64,000 nucleotides of DNA from an uncultured Anaerolineae bacterium. GTDB taxonomy: Bacteria > Chloroflexota > Anaerolineae > Aggregatilineales > Phototrophicaceae. A model generated the notes under the pieces. It saw only the letters and a list, made by a program, of their open reading frames with translations, searched no databases and was not told where the DNA came from. Positions 42,725-50,362 of the stretch are shown in pieces (the stretch's first letter is position 1; each line of letters starts with the position of its first letter). The stretch spans positions 21,080 through 85,079 of the forward strand of contig CALDYP010000024.1 of the NCBI GenBank assembly GCA_937944445.1, written 5' to 3'. The translations under genes and the position numbers were made by a program.

Positions 42725-44020
42725 CTACTCGCAGTTGACGCGCTGAGGCAGCCGCGCCAACGCGCGCACTCGCGCCCATTCTTCCATGTAGAGCGCGGCG
42801 ATGTCCGCGTTGCGGATGATCAGCAGGTTCTCGTCGTTGTTGTTGGCGGCGTTGCTGCTGAAGTTGAACGAGCCAGTGACCACCGTCTGGTTGTCGATCA
42901 CGATAAACTTGTGGTGCAGGATGCCCGGGTTGCCGTCTTGGAAGACTGGCACGCCCGCGCAGTAGAGGAAGGTCATCTCGCTGCTGGTGGTCAGGCTGCC
43001 GGTCGTCTCAAACACGCCCGAGACGCCCACGCCCGCCTGTTCCTTGCGGTTGAGCATCGCCACGCCGAGATCGTGATCAGTGAATGAGAACGCCGCAAAG
43101 CGGATCGAGCGCTGCGCTTGGTTCACCTCGCGGATGATGAGCGCCATGACGTCGTTTTCTGGCGCAAAGTAGATCTCGATCTGTGTGCCGTCTTGGGTGA
43201 AGTTGCCGACGTTGGTCGCCAGTGAGCGCCGCCCAAACTGGCGATCCACGAACATCTCGTTGAACTCGGCGGTGAACACGTCCGCGGCTTGGCGGCTGCG
43301 CAGCATCACCACGTTGTTGTTGTTGCGGAAGAAGTCGTTGGGCTGATAGTTCATCGACCCCGTCCAGACGGTTAGGCCGTCGATGATCATGAACTTGTTG
43401 TGCATGAAGGCGCTGCGCCCGTCGTCCACGATCGGGATGCCCGCCGCTTCTAGCTCGCCGAGCGTCGTGTTGGGGTCGTTGAGGGCGTGTTCGTTGTCCA
43501 CGACCATCCGCACGCGCACCCCGCGCCGAACTGCCGCCAGCACGGCATCGGTCATCTTCTGAGAGCGCCACTCATACGCGGCGATGTCGAGCGTGCGCGT
43601 GGCGCTGTTGATCGCCTCGACCATGACGTCCTCCATGCCGCCGCGCCACTGGGTGCGGTCGTTCGTTCCCACAGGCACGGTGAAGTAAACGCGCCAGAAG
43701 CCGCGCTGAAAGCCGAGCGCGTTGCTCAACGGGATATTGGAGACGCCAGCGGGGGCCTGCCCAGTGATGAGCGGCATGGGCGTGCCGGGCGCGACGGGCG
43801 TCACGGTGGGCGGGCGCAGCGTGTTCGTCCCCTGCGCGGCAGGCGTGCTGGCTGGCGCAGTCAGCATGCGGACGTCCGTCACGGCGGCGGTCGGTTGGGT
43901 CAGCGCGCCGCCTGTCAGGTCGATGTCGGTCACGGCAAAGATGATGGCGGCGATGATGACGAGGATCGCGCCGATCAGCGCACCTCCGGGGCTGGACTGC
44001 TTGGAGCGGCGTTTGGTCAT
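42725..44020 (-). CDS. Membrane-anchored phospholipase D-like protein
   Basis: 431 residues. One transmembrane helix (about 12-30, GGALIGAILVIIAAIIFAV) with a Thr/Pro/Ala-rich linker, then two PLD domains. Both HKD motifs are intact: H207-N-K209-x4-D214 (HNKFMIIDG) and H369-H-K371-x4-D376 (HHKFIVIDN), each followed by GSxN. The enzyme should be outside the cell, cleaving phosphodiesters of lipids or nucleic acid. Its ATG overlaps the stop of the preceding gene by 4 bp. It is the last gene of a set with an HExxH metalloprotease, all exported or unknown, giving a small group of surface hydrolases. Confidence 0.92.
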   Translation of the reverse strand: MTKRRSKQSSPGGALIGAILVIIAAIIFAVTDIDLTGGALTQPTAAVTDVRMLTAPASTPAAQGTNTLRPPTVTPVAPGTPMPLITGQAPAGVSNIPLSNALGFQRGFWRVYFTVPVGTNDRTQWRGGMEDVMVEAINSATRTLDIAAYEWRSQKMTDAVLAAVRRGVRVRMVVDNEHALNDPNTTLGELEAAGIPIVDDGRSAFMHNKFMIIDGLTVWTGSMNYQPNDFFRNNNNVVMLRSRQAADVFTAEFNEMFVDRQFGRRSLATNVGNFTQDGTQIEIYFAPENDVMALIIREVNQAQRSIRFAAFSFTDHDLGVAMLNRKEQAGVGVSGVFETTGSLTTSSEMTFLYCAGVPVFQDGNPGILHHKFIVIDNQTVVTGSFNFSSNAANNNDENLLIIRNADIAALYMEEWARVRALARLPQRVNCE

Positions 44021-44532
44021 GTGGGGTCTCCTGTGGTGGTGGACGCGTCAGATTGTGGGGCATGGTAGCGCAGGGCGGCCTCTAGCCATGTGCGTGGCGG
44101 CGGCAGCTCGGCTGCGGTGGGCGGCGGGGTCAAGCGCGGTGGCAGCTCGCGGTTGAGCAGGTCGAGCAGCGCGGTCAGGTTGGCGCGGACGTCGGCGCGG
44201 TCGGGCGGCAGGCAGGCCAGCACCTGCTCTGGCGTGAGGTCGTGGTAGCCGTTGAGCGGCAGCACCTTCATCAACGCTTCAAGGTAGTGCTGCTCGCCCG
44301 CTGCGTCCACGTAGGGGCGCTGGCCGACGAGCGTGTTAATCCGCGCGAGAAGCTGCCTCAGGAAGCGGTTCTTCTGCGCAAAGTCGCCGTCTTCCTGTGC
44401 CAGCCGCTTGATCTGGCCTTCGGCCCATGTCAGCAGCACTTCAGCGTCTGCGTCGTCGAGGTCTTCACGCACGGCGGGCGTCTCATACAGGCGGATGGTC
44501 TCTTCTTCAAGTTGTTTGGGGCTAGCAGGCAT
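44017..44532 (-). CDS. Unrecognised helical protein between metalloprotease and PLD genes
   Basis: 171 residues, helical, with an acidic N-terminal half (EDLDDADAEVLLTWAEGQIKRLAQEDGDFAQKNRF) and a Pro-rich segment (RLTPPPTAAELPPPRT, about 140-160). No signal peptide or known motif. The ATG at 44532 has GGAGG 8 nt upstream; the TTG 15 nt earlier would only lengthen it. It begins 1 nt after the metalloprotease stop and overlaps the PLD gene by 4 bp, so the three proteins are probably made together. A chaperone or immunity-type partner for the exported enzymes is possible, but nothing in sequence proves it. Confidence 0.8.
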   Translation of the reverse strand: MPASPKQLEEETIRLYETPAVREDLDDADAEVLLTWAEGQIKRLAQEDGDFAQKNRFLRQLLARINTLVGQRPYVDAAGEQHYLEALMKVLPLNGYHDLTPEQVLACLPPDRADVRANLTALLDLLNRELPPRLTPPPTAAELPPPRTWLEAALRYHAPQSDASTTTGDPT

Positions 44533-44533
44533 C

Positions 44534-45871
44534 TCAACGTCCTCCAACAGGCAGCACGTCCCGATAGTAAACTGCGCTCCACATGTCGGGGTCAGGCGAG
44601 GTCAAGGCTGCCTCGTCCCCGGCGCGCACGTCGAGCGTCCAGATCGTAAAATAGCAGTCCTCGGTCTGTCTATGGCGCAGGGTGTTCTGCACGATAAGGA
44701 AGGCCGCATCGTAAGGGCGGGTGTCCACTGTGCCGCTGCGCCCAAGTGTGTAGCTGGCGGCGGTCTGACCGCTGACGCCCACCAGCCGCAGCGTGATCCC
44801 GCGCCCGCTGCGCACGTCAAATTCCCACACGCCGGGCGCCACGCGCAGATAGTCCACCGCCTGCTGCTGGGTTCCGCGCTGGCCGCTGTTGATCGCGCCG
44901 ACGGCGCTCACCTCGCCTGAAACCGTCACGGTCACGGGGAAGCGGTCGCCGTTGGGGTAGTCCAGAAGCAAATTGCGGATGGCCATGCGCCCGACTGCCT
45001 CTTCAACGGTCGTGCCCAACGGCTCCAACCCGTCATAGAAGGCGGGCAGGTTATCGCGGACGGCCAGATGCTGCCAAAGCTGCTCGTAGGCAGCTAGGCC
45101 CCAATCACGCGTGAGCGAGTCGATCATGACCCATTCTGCGTAGATTCGCCGCCGATCCGCGCGGCTGCCGAGGCACAAATCAGGGTTTTGGAACAGCGCG
45201 GTGTACTCATAGGCGTCGGTCAAGTCAGGGTAGACGAGCGTTTCCAGCCACACGGCCCCGCTCTCGTAGAAGCCGAAGTAGGCGTTCTTGGCGTTGTAGC
45301 CGAACTGGACAGCGTGGTGCACTTCGTGTGCCGCGGTGATGCGCATCAGGTCGAACGGGTCGGCGGTGTAGCCCTGCGCAGCGGCGCTCCCCAAGAAGTC
45401 CATGTCGTTTTCGATCACGAGATAGCTGAAGGCGCTGTTTCGTTCTACTTGGGGGGTGTTGGGGTTGTCGCCGACGATCTGCTCTGGGACAGCTTGGCCG
45501 ATTGCGCCGCTCGCGATGTGCATCACGTACACGTCCAGCCGATCATCTCCGCCGAGGCCGCAGTCTGGGGGCGGTCTGCGCCAGCCCAAACGGTCAAACT
45601 GCACGCTGAGCGATTTTTCAACGGCCTCGCTTAAGGCCCGCGCGTAGTCGTGGGAGGTAGCGTCTGCGCCGCTGAGCGTGTAGTGCACGATGGCGCTAGA
45701 CGATTCGATGCGCTCCACTGGGCCGCTTAGGATCGGGCGGCGGTTAGGATCTGCCTGCGTGCACTCGAAACTGACAGCGACACTGTTCGGCGTGGTTGTC
45801 AACATTAAATCGGTGTGGGCATAGCTGACACACGCCAACGCCCCAAGCATTCCCAACATCCACTGTCGCAT
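44534..45871 (-). CDS. Secreted HExxH metalloprotease, MXAN_6640-like
   Basis: 445 residues with a short signal peptide (MLGMLGALACVSYA). The zinc motif is AAHEVHHAVQFGYN (H182, E183, H186) with ESGAVWLE about 20 residues later supplying a likely third ligand, the pattern of the MXAN_6640-type putative metalloproteases. A C-terminal beta-rich domain (about 300-440) follows. It should be an extracellular peptidase, first in a three-gene set with an unknown protein and a phospholipase D-like enzyme. Distinct from the astacin-type protease at 40214 by its shorter zinc motif. Confidence 0.85.
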   Translation of the reverse strand: MRQWMLGMLGALACVSYAHTDLMLTTTPNSVAVSFECTQADPNRRPILSGPVERIESSSAIVHYTLSGADATSHDYARALSEAVEKSLSVQFDRLGWRRPPPDCGLGGDDRLDVYVMHIASGAIGQAVPEQIVGDNPNTPQVERNSAFSYLVIENDMDFLGSAAAQGYTADPFDLMRITAAHEVHHAVQFGYNAKNAYFGFYESGAVWLETLVYPDLTDAYEYTALFQNPDLCLGSRADRRRIYAEWVMIDSLTRDWGLAAYEQLWQHLAVRDNLPAFYDGLEPLGTTVEEAVGRMAIRNLLLDYPNGDRFPVTVTVSGEVSAVGAINSGQRGTQQQAVDYLRVAPGVWEFDVRSGRGITLRLVGVSGQTAASYTLGRSGTVDTRPYDAAFLIVQNTLRHRQTEDCYFTIWTLDVRAGDEAALTSPDPDMWSAVYYRDVLPVGGR

Positions 45872-45986
45872 CGCACCCTCGCCCTGCTGCTCTACGTCAG
45901 TGTATCACGATTCAGCGACGGACAGGCGCGACGCGGAGCGTTTCAGCCAAGCTGTGGCCAGCCAAACCAGCCACAGCCTGCCGAGT

Positions 45987-46181
45987 TTATTTCTCTTCTG
46001 GGAACTTGCTGCTCTCCCAGTCGGCTTTGCTGATGAACTTCGTCACGTTGCGATTGTCATCAGTCTTGCCGCGCAGGCCAAAGCGGACGCCGTTGCCGCT
46101 CTGGAACTTGACCTTGACGATTTTGCTGTCGTCAATCATGACTTTGCTGCGGGTTTTGACATCATAAAACTCGACGGCCAT
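45987..46181 (-). CDS. Small basic protein of unknown function
   Basis: 64 residues: VEFYDVKTRSKVMIDDSKIVKVKF then GNGVRFGLRGKTDDNRNVTKFISKADWESSKFPEEK. The beta-strand-rich, Lys-rich composition and size suggest a compact nucleic-acid- or protein-binding fold. AAGGAGC precedes the ATG and the codon use fits the neighbours, so it is probably real. I do not recognise the family. Short upstream and downstream gaps separate it from the metalloprotease gene and the repeat region. Confidence 0.7.
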   Translation of the reverse strand: MAVEFYDVKTRSKVMIDDSKIVKVKFQSGNGVRFGLRGKTDDNRNVTKFISKADWESSKFPEEK

Positions 46182-46476
46182 GAGACTTGCTCCTTCAAAA
46201 ACTTATGTAGAAGTTGATGTAAGCAGGCATTGTACAAAGGCAAAGCTGTGCTGCAATTGCCCACTTAAGCCATATCATCGCACAGGTTCAAAAAATGTAC
46301 CAGTCGAGGGGCGTTTTTTGGGGGTCTGAGCGAGGGGTTTGAGCAGTTTGAGGCATTTTACACGTTTAGAAAATGTGAAGGGCACAGGTGGGTGTGGGGG
46401 TATTATAAGGGCACGACCTACCGCGCCTGCGGCCAAAGCCACGGGCCTTTATCCCCTAGCCCCTTCTCCAGCACCC

Positions 46477-46548
46477 GCCGAGTAGGGACGCGACCTGTCG
46501 CGTCCGTCGAGGGGTGGAAACCGACGGACAGGGCAGACCCTGCCCCTA
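46477..46548 (+). repeat. 72-bp direct repeat, copy 1
   Basis: Starts GCCGAGTAGGGACGCGAC and ends CCCTGCCCCTA. It contains the palindrome GGACGCGAC-CT-GTCGCGTCC and, at the end, GGGCAG-A-CCCTGCCC hairpin arms. 71 of 72 bases equal the copy at 46681-46752. The spacer 46182-46808 carries no protein gene. Confidence 0.9.
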
Positions 46549-46594
46549 CGATGCCGCGTCTGCAAGGGCTTCAGCCGCGGGTGTTTATCCAGTC

Positions 46595-46660
46595 GCCGAG
46601 CGCTCAAGCACTCGGCTAAGGCGCGCCCTCTGAGGGGGCTTCTGGCGGTGCGGGCGTTGG
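46595..46660 (+). repeat. Dispersed GCCGAG-hairpin repeat, copy 3
   Basis: Palindrome at 46595-46616 (GCCGAGCGCT, CA, AGCACTCGGC) and following TAAGGCGCGCCCTCTGAGGG. The reverse complement is nearly identical to 8770-8828, and 25613-25711 carries the same blocks. It lies between the two copies of the 72-bp direct repeat. Confidence 0.8.
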
Positions 46661-46680
46661 CTTTTTACAGCGAGGCTCAC

Positions 46681-46752
46681 GCCGAGTAGGGACGCGACCT
46701 GTCGCGTCCGTCGAGGGGTGGAAACCGACGGACAGGGCAGGCCCTGCCCCTA
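46681..46752 (+). repeat. 72-bp direct repeat, copy 2
   Basis: Same sequence as 46477-46548 except one base (G instead of A at position 46741). The two copies are 204 bp apart start to start and enclose the GCCGAG-hairpin element, so the whole 276-bp block could be a composite element or a recombination target. Confidence 0.9.
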
Positions 46753-46801
46753 TTAGACTGCTCCTCAGGCCTCGTTGGTTTACGCTTGCAGCGGCAGAAC
46801 G

Positions 46802-46810
46802 TGCTATAAT
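46802..46810 (+). promoter_or_regulatory. Extended -10 promoter that decides the next gene's start
   Basis: TGCTATAAT is an extended -10 element (TG-n-TATAAT). An in-frame ATG overlaps its last bases, so it cannot be the translation start; transcripts would begin near 46817. No good -35 box is seen, as usual for extended -10 promoters. Confidence 0.6.
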
Positions 46811-46841
46811 GAAAAAACTTTATCAATTAGTGGAGCATGCC

Positions 46842-47069
46842 ATGATGCCCCAGCCCCCCGATGACCCGCACAGCCGCACCGGTGAACTGCCACGCATTCC
46901 GACCGAGGCTGATCTTCACGTCGAGGCGGAGGCTCCTAGCCTATCGGAACTGCCGGAAGAACCTGACCTGCGCTCGGTGACGGGGGTACATCGCCTCAAC
47001 GTGGAAACGCGCGAGGATGCCCCGCGCGACGTCGATAAACCCACCCCTCAGAAGGATTCGCCTGCATGA
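46842..47069 (+). CDS. Small acidic/Pro-rich protein before the YbjN gene
   Basis: 75 residues, acidic and Pro-rich (ELPRIPTEADLHVEAEAPSLSELPEEPDLRSVTG), probably disordered, without recognisable motif. The start at 46842 (or ATG 46845) has GGAG 6 or 9 nt upstream; the ATG at 46809 falls inside the promoter. Its stop overlaps the YbjN gene ATG by 4 bp, so the two are coupled. Its role may be to bind or regulate the YbjN protein. Confidence 0.65.
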   Translation: MMPQPPDDPHSRTGELPRIPTEADLHVEAEAPSLSELPEEPDLRSVTGVHRLNVETREDAPRDVDKPTPQKDSPA

Positions 47070-47713
47070 GCGATCAGCAAATCTTCAATGTGCTAGTCGA
47101 GTTTTTTGAAGAAGATGAGTGGGACTTCCAATGGATGGAAGGGGCATCGGTCTTGTCGATGGGCTTCAGCGGCAAGAATGGCAAGTGGCAGTGCTTTGCC
47201 CAAGCGCGCGAGGCGCAGCAGCAGTTTGTGTTCTACAGCGTCCTGCCCATCAACGTTCCACCGGACAAGCGCCAAAAAGTGGCGGAACTCATCACCCGCA
47301 TCAACTATGGCATGGTAATCGGCAACTTTGAGATGGACTTCGACGACGGCGAAGTGCGCTACAAGACGAGCATCGATGTCGAGGGCGCAGAGCTGACGCC
47401 GCCAATGATCCGCCAGATCGTTTACGCCAACATCATCATCACCGATCGTTACCTCTCGGCGGTGATGCGCACGATCTACAGCGACATCACTCCACTGGAA
47501 GCGATTGCGGAGGCCGATGAACGCGCCGCCATGTCGGTGATGGAAGCGCTCGCTTCGATGTTCGATCAAGACGATGAAGACCTCGACAATGAGGACGACT
47601 TCGACGATGATGATTTCGACGATGATGATTTCGACGAAGACGACTTCGACGACGAGGACGATGAGGACAGCGGCCCCACGGCCAACGGCAGCAGCCCCTA
47701 CAGCTTGAATTGA
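47066..47713 (+). CDS. YbjN-domain protein with acidic repeat tail
   Basis: 215 residues. Residues 1-165 form a YbjN/type III-chaperone-like domain (FAQAREAQQQFVFYSVLPINVPPDKRQKVAELITRINYGMVIGNFEMDFDDGEVRYKTSIDVEG is the family signature). The tail (about 170-205) is almost all Asp, Glu and Phe in repeating DFDDD units. At the DNA level, 47597-47656 is four tandem 15-bp units. The YbjN fold binds partner proteins and is linked to stress in other bacteria. The tail could bind basic proteins or divalent metal, or act as a solubility tag. It overlaps the small gene upstream. Confidence 0.88.
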   Translation: MSDQQIFNVLVEFFEEDEWDFQWMEGASVLSMGFSGKNGKWQCFAQAREAQQQFVFYSVLPINVPPDKRQKVAELITRINYGMVIGNFEMDFDDGEVRYKTSIDVEGAELTPPMIRQIVYANIIITDRYLSAVMRTIYSDITPLEAIAEADERAAMSVMEALASMFDQDDEDLDNEDDFDDDDFDDDDFDEDDFDDEDDEDSGPTANGSSPYSLN

Positions 47714-47724
47714 GGCCTGTGAGG

Positions 47725-48822
47725 ATGAGCGCCCTGCAACGCTTGCCTGCGACCAAGCTGTCTTCAGTGCTGATGGCGCTGGCGCTCATCCTGCTGCTGC
47801 TGGGGGTTGTTTACACGTTCTTCCCGATCACGAACGACTATTACTACTACTTTCGGCCTGTTGCGGAGAACTGGCTGGCCGGCGAGTAGTCCATGGCTGG
47901 GAATGACGGGCGCGTTTTGCGCTATCCACCGTGGACGCTTTTGTTTGTCGTGCTGCCGATGGGGCTTCCCGATTACCGATTGGGAAACGCGCTGCTGACA
48001 ACGTCCTCGCTGATGTTCGTCGGCCTATCGCTCAGCCTGCTGCTGCGGCTGTTTCCAGCGCCTCGCGTGGCGCTCATCTTCGCGCTGTGCACGATGTTCA
48101 TGGCGGAGATGCTCTTCATGGGGCAGTTAGACGCGGTGACGCTGCTAGGCATGGTCACGGCGTGGTGGGCGCTGCGCCATCAGCAGCCGTGGCACTTAGG
48201 GCTAGCCTTCTGCCTGCTTGGGATGAAGCCCGTGAACGTGATTCCTTTTGGGGTCGTCGTGCTGATGGAGCTGCGCCATTGGCCGTTGAAGGCTGCGCTT
48301 CAGTCGTTCATTCTGCCGCTGGGGATGATTGTGCTCTCTACGTTAATCATCGGCCCCAGCTTTTTTACGACCTATCTTGGGCAAACAGGATCAGCCGCAA
48401 CCGACTTGGCCATCACGATCTGGCTGGCGGCTGATGCGCTCGGTTTGCCCACAGCGCCTTTTGTTCTAGCTGGGTTGACGGCGCTAGGCGCGGCCTTGTG
48501 GTTGGCATGGCGCGAGGGGCTGACTGAGCGGGTTGGGGCAATTGTGATGGCCACTACGCTCAGCTTTACGATTTACGCTCACGCTGATTATTACGTCCTG
48601 TTGATTCCCGCCTATTTGTATGTGTGGAAGCGAAACTGGGGGGTGGCCTTGCTGATCTACAGCTTGACCTTCACCCCGCTGCTTCGCGCGCCCTTCGGGC
48701 GTGACATTTCTTGGATCAGCGTCGCATTTCCGCTGGCGCTTTTGGTGGCGGTGTGGCTGTTGAAGGCTCATCCATCTGAGCAATCAGCCCCTAGCCATCC
48801 GCAGCAACTGCCTGCGCGTTGA
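47725..48822 (+). pseudogene. Polytopic membrane protein (GT87/DUF2029-like) interrupted by an in-frame amber codon
   Basis: A single frame runs from ATG 47725 to the stop at 48822, apart from one TAG at 47887-47889. Before it: a first membrane helix and TNDYYYYFRPVAENWLAGE. After it: SMAGNDGRVLRYPPWTLLFVVLPMG and about nine more helices. The two parts together (365 codons) have the expected shape of a GT87/DUF2029-type polyprenol-sugar mannosyltransferase-like protein, in which ...WLAGE... is followed by YPPW and both belong to one catalytic loop. TGG to TAG is the simplest origin. It may be a recent nonsense mutation, sequencing error or readthrough; a restart at ATG 47893 would lose the first helix and the Asp-containing loop. 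Confidence 0.7.
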
Positions 48823-49393
48823 GGTCAGTCTGTTGAGCGGCGCGCCACACCTGCCGTGAAGCGTCTACGTTGAGCATCAAGATGCCCACCCCGACGAGCA
48901 AATCTGGCCAGATCGACACCGTGAGCGCGGTCAGAAAGCCCGCTGCGATGATGCCCACGTTGGCGAGGGCGTCGTTGCGCGCCGAGAGGAAGGCCGCCCG
49001 CACCAGCCCGCCCGTGTGCTTGCGGAAGCGAGCCAGCATCAGCGCGCACGACAAGTTGACCACCAGCGCGCCCAACCCTACCAACGACAAGAAGAACGGC
49101 TCCGGCGGCGTGGGGTTTGCCAGCTTGTTGAGGATCGTGACCAGCGCCAGCAGAGCAGGGATGAATAGGATCACTGCTAGGACACGCCCCACCAGCACGC
49201 GCGCGTTGTGTGACCACCCAGCCGCTGCCACGATGAGCAGGTTGACGGCGGCATCCTCCAAGAAGTCGATCGCATCGGCGAAGAGCGACACCGAACCGAT
49301 CTGCTGGGCGATGATGATCTCTACGCAGAAGTAGGCAAAATTCAACACCGCCACGACGAACACGACACGCCGAAATGAGTTGAGCCATTTCAT
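48791..49393 (-). CDS. Cation-efflux (CDF)-like membrane transporter, short
   Basis: 200 residues with five or six transmembrane helices. SVSLFADAIDFLEDAAVN and SARNDALANVGIIAAGFLT carry the paired Asp of CDF metal-site helices (normally two DxxxD-type sites), so it probably exports a divalent metal ion. It lacks the usual cytoplasmic C-terminal domain. Its 3' end overlaps the end of the interrupted membrane protein gene by 32 bp on the opposite strand, so the two genes converge. The start at 49393 has only a weak ribosome-binding site. Confidence 0.85.
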   Translation of the reverse strand: MKWLNSFRRVVFVVAVLNFAYFCVEIIIAQQIGSVSLFADAIDFLEDAAVNLLIVAAAGWSHNARVLVGRVLAVILFIPALLALVTILNKLANPTPPEPFFLSLVGLGALVVNLSCALMLARFRKHTGGLVRAAFLSARNDALANVGIIAAGFLTALTVSIWPDLLVGVGILMLNVDASRQVWRAAQQTDLNAQAVAADG

Positions 49394-49543
49394 GAGATTT
49401 GCCTGTCACAAAGGGATAGAACCCTGCCAAGTATATCTGACCCTCTACCAAAATGAATCAGCCAACTGTCTAAGACGGAAACAATAGAACAGACGCGCCA
49501 GCCCTCGCAGCGGCTCTAATGCAAAATTGGGCGACATTCGCTA

Positions 49544-49559
49544 TGATTAGCACTAATCA
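49544..49559 (+). promoter_or_regulatory. Palindromic operator candidate upstream of lutA
   Basis: TGATTAG-CA-CTAATCA, a perfect 7-bp inverted repeat, 8 bp before the start of lutA. It overlaps the likely -10 box TATGAT (49542-49547), so a repressor bound there would block transcription. The size and spacing resemble GntR-type operators used by LldR/LutR regulators, but no regulator gene is in the window. Confidence 0.6.
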
Positions 49560-49567
49560 AAGCATGG

Positions 49568-50362
49568 TTGAAAGTGTATTGGTATATGCACCCTCGCCCC
49601 TCGCCGCAAGGCAAGCCAGTTTCCCTGTTCGTGACGTGTATTGTGGACATGATCTACCCGCAAACGGGCATGTCTGTCGTGAAGATTTTGGAGCACCTCG
49701 GCGTTGAAGTAGACTTCCCGCTGGGGCAAACCTGCTGCGGTCAGCCCGCCTTCAACAGCGGCTACCAAGACGAGGCGCGCGTGGTTGCCCGGCAGTTCTT
49801 GCGGGCGTTCAAAGACGCGCAGGTGATCGTCACTCCGTCGGGGTCGTGCTGCGCGATGGTGCGCCATGAGTACCCGCGCCTGTTCGCCGATGACCCCGTC
49901 CTACACGCCGAGGCCGAGCGCATCGCCAGCCTCACATGGGAGTTTACCGAGTACCTCGTGGACGGGCTGGGGATCACCGATTTGGGGCTGCGCCTGCCGC
50001 AGCCGCAGACGGTCGCGTTTCACGACGCCTGTCACGGGCTGCGCCTGCTTAAGCTGGGGGCGGCCTCGCGTGCCCTGATGCAGCACACTGAAAACGCCAC
50101 GGTGGTTGACCTGCCCAACTGTGACGTGTGCTGCGGCTTTGGCGGGCTGTTCGCCGTCAAGATGGCCGAGGTGAGCAGCGCCATGCTGGAGCAAAAATGC
50201 AGCGACATCGACGCTTGCGCTGCCGACACGATCATCACCGGCGACGCAAGCTGTCTGACGCAGATGAACGGCGGCCTCTCGCGGCGCGGCTCGTCAAAGC
50301 GGGTGCGCCACGTTGCCGACGTGCTGGCCGACGCGCTGCCGGAGGTGAGCCATGCAGAATAA
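49568..50362 (+). CDS. lutA: Lactate utilisation protein A (Fe-S oxidoreductase)
   Basis: 264 residues. VSLFVTCIVDMIYPQTGMSVVKILEHLGVEVDFPLGQTCCGQPAFNSGY is the LutA/YkgE opening, and CDVCCGFGGLFAVKMAE the second Cys-rich CCG motif; each CCG domain binds a heterodisulfide-reductase-type cluster. LutA, LutB and LutC together oxidise L-lactate to pyruvate. The TTG at 49568 begins the longest frame, but there is no Shine-Dalgarno and the ATG at 49586 or a start nearer VSLFV is also possible. It overlaps lutB by 11 bp. Confidence 0.93.
   Translation: MKVYWYMHPRPSPQGKPVSLFVTCIVDMIYPQTGMSVVKILEHLGVEVDFPLGQTCCGQPAFNSGYQDEARVVARQFLRAFKDAQVIVTPSGSCCAMVRHEYPRLFADDPVLHAEAERIASLTWEFTEYLVDGLGITDLGLRLPQPQTVAFHDACHGLRLLKLGAASRALMQHTENATVVDLPNCDVCCGFGGLFAVKMAEVSSAMLEQKCSDIDACAADTIITGDASCLTQMNGGLSRRGSSKRVRHVADVLADALPEVSHAE

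Noticed and set aside
46477..46752. Possible CRISPR array
   Set aside because: Only two copies of a 72-bp repeat 204 bp apart, with a different hairpin element in between. No regular spacers and no cas genes.
46809..46811. ATG at 46809 as start of the small gene before YbjN
   Set aside because: It overlaps the -10 box TATAAT; the transcript would begin after it. The ATG at 46842 has a Shine-Dalgarno.
48825..49451. Open frame overlapping the CDF-like transporter on the same strand
   Set aside because: It is out of frame with the clear transmembrane protein and its translation is Arg/Gly-rich without helices.
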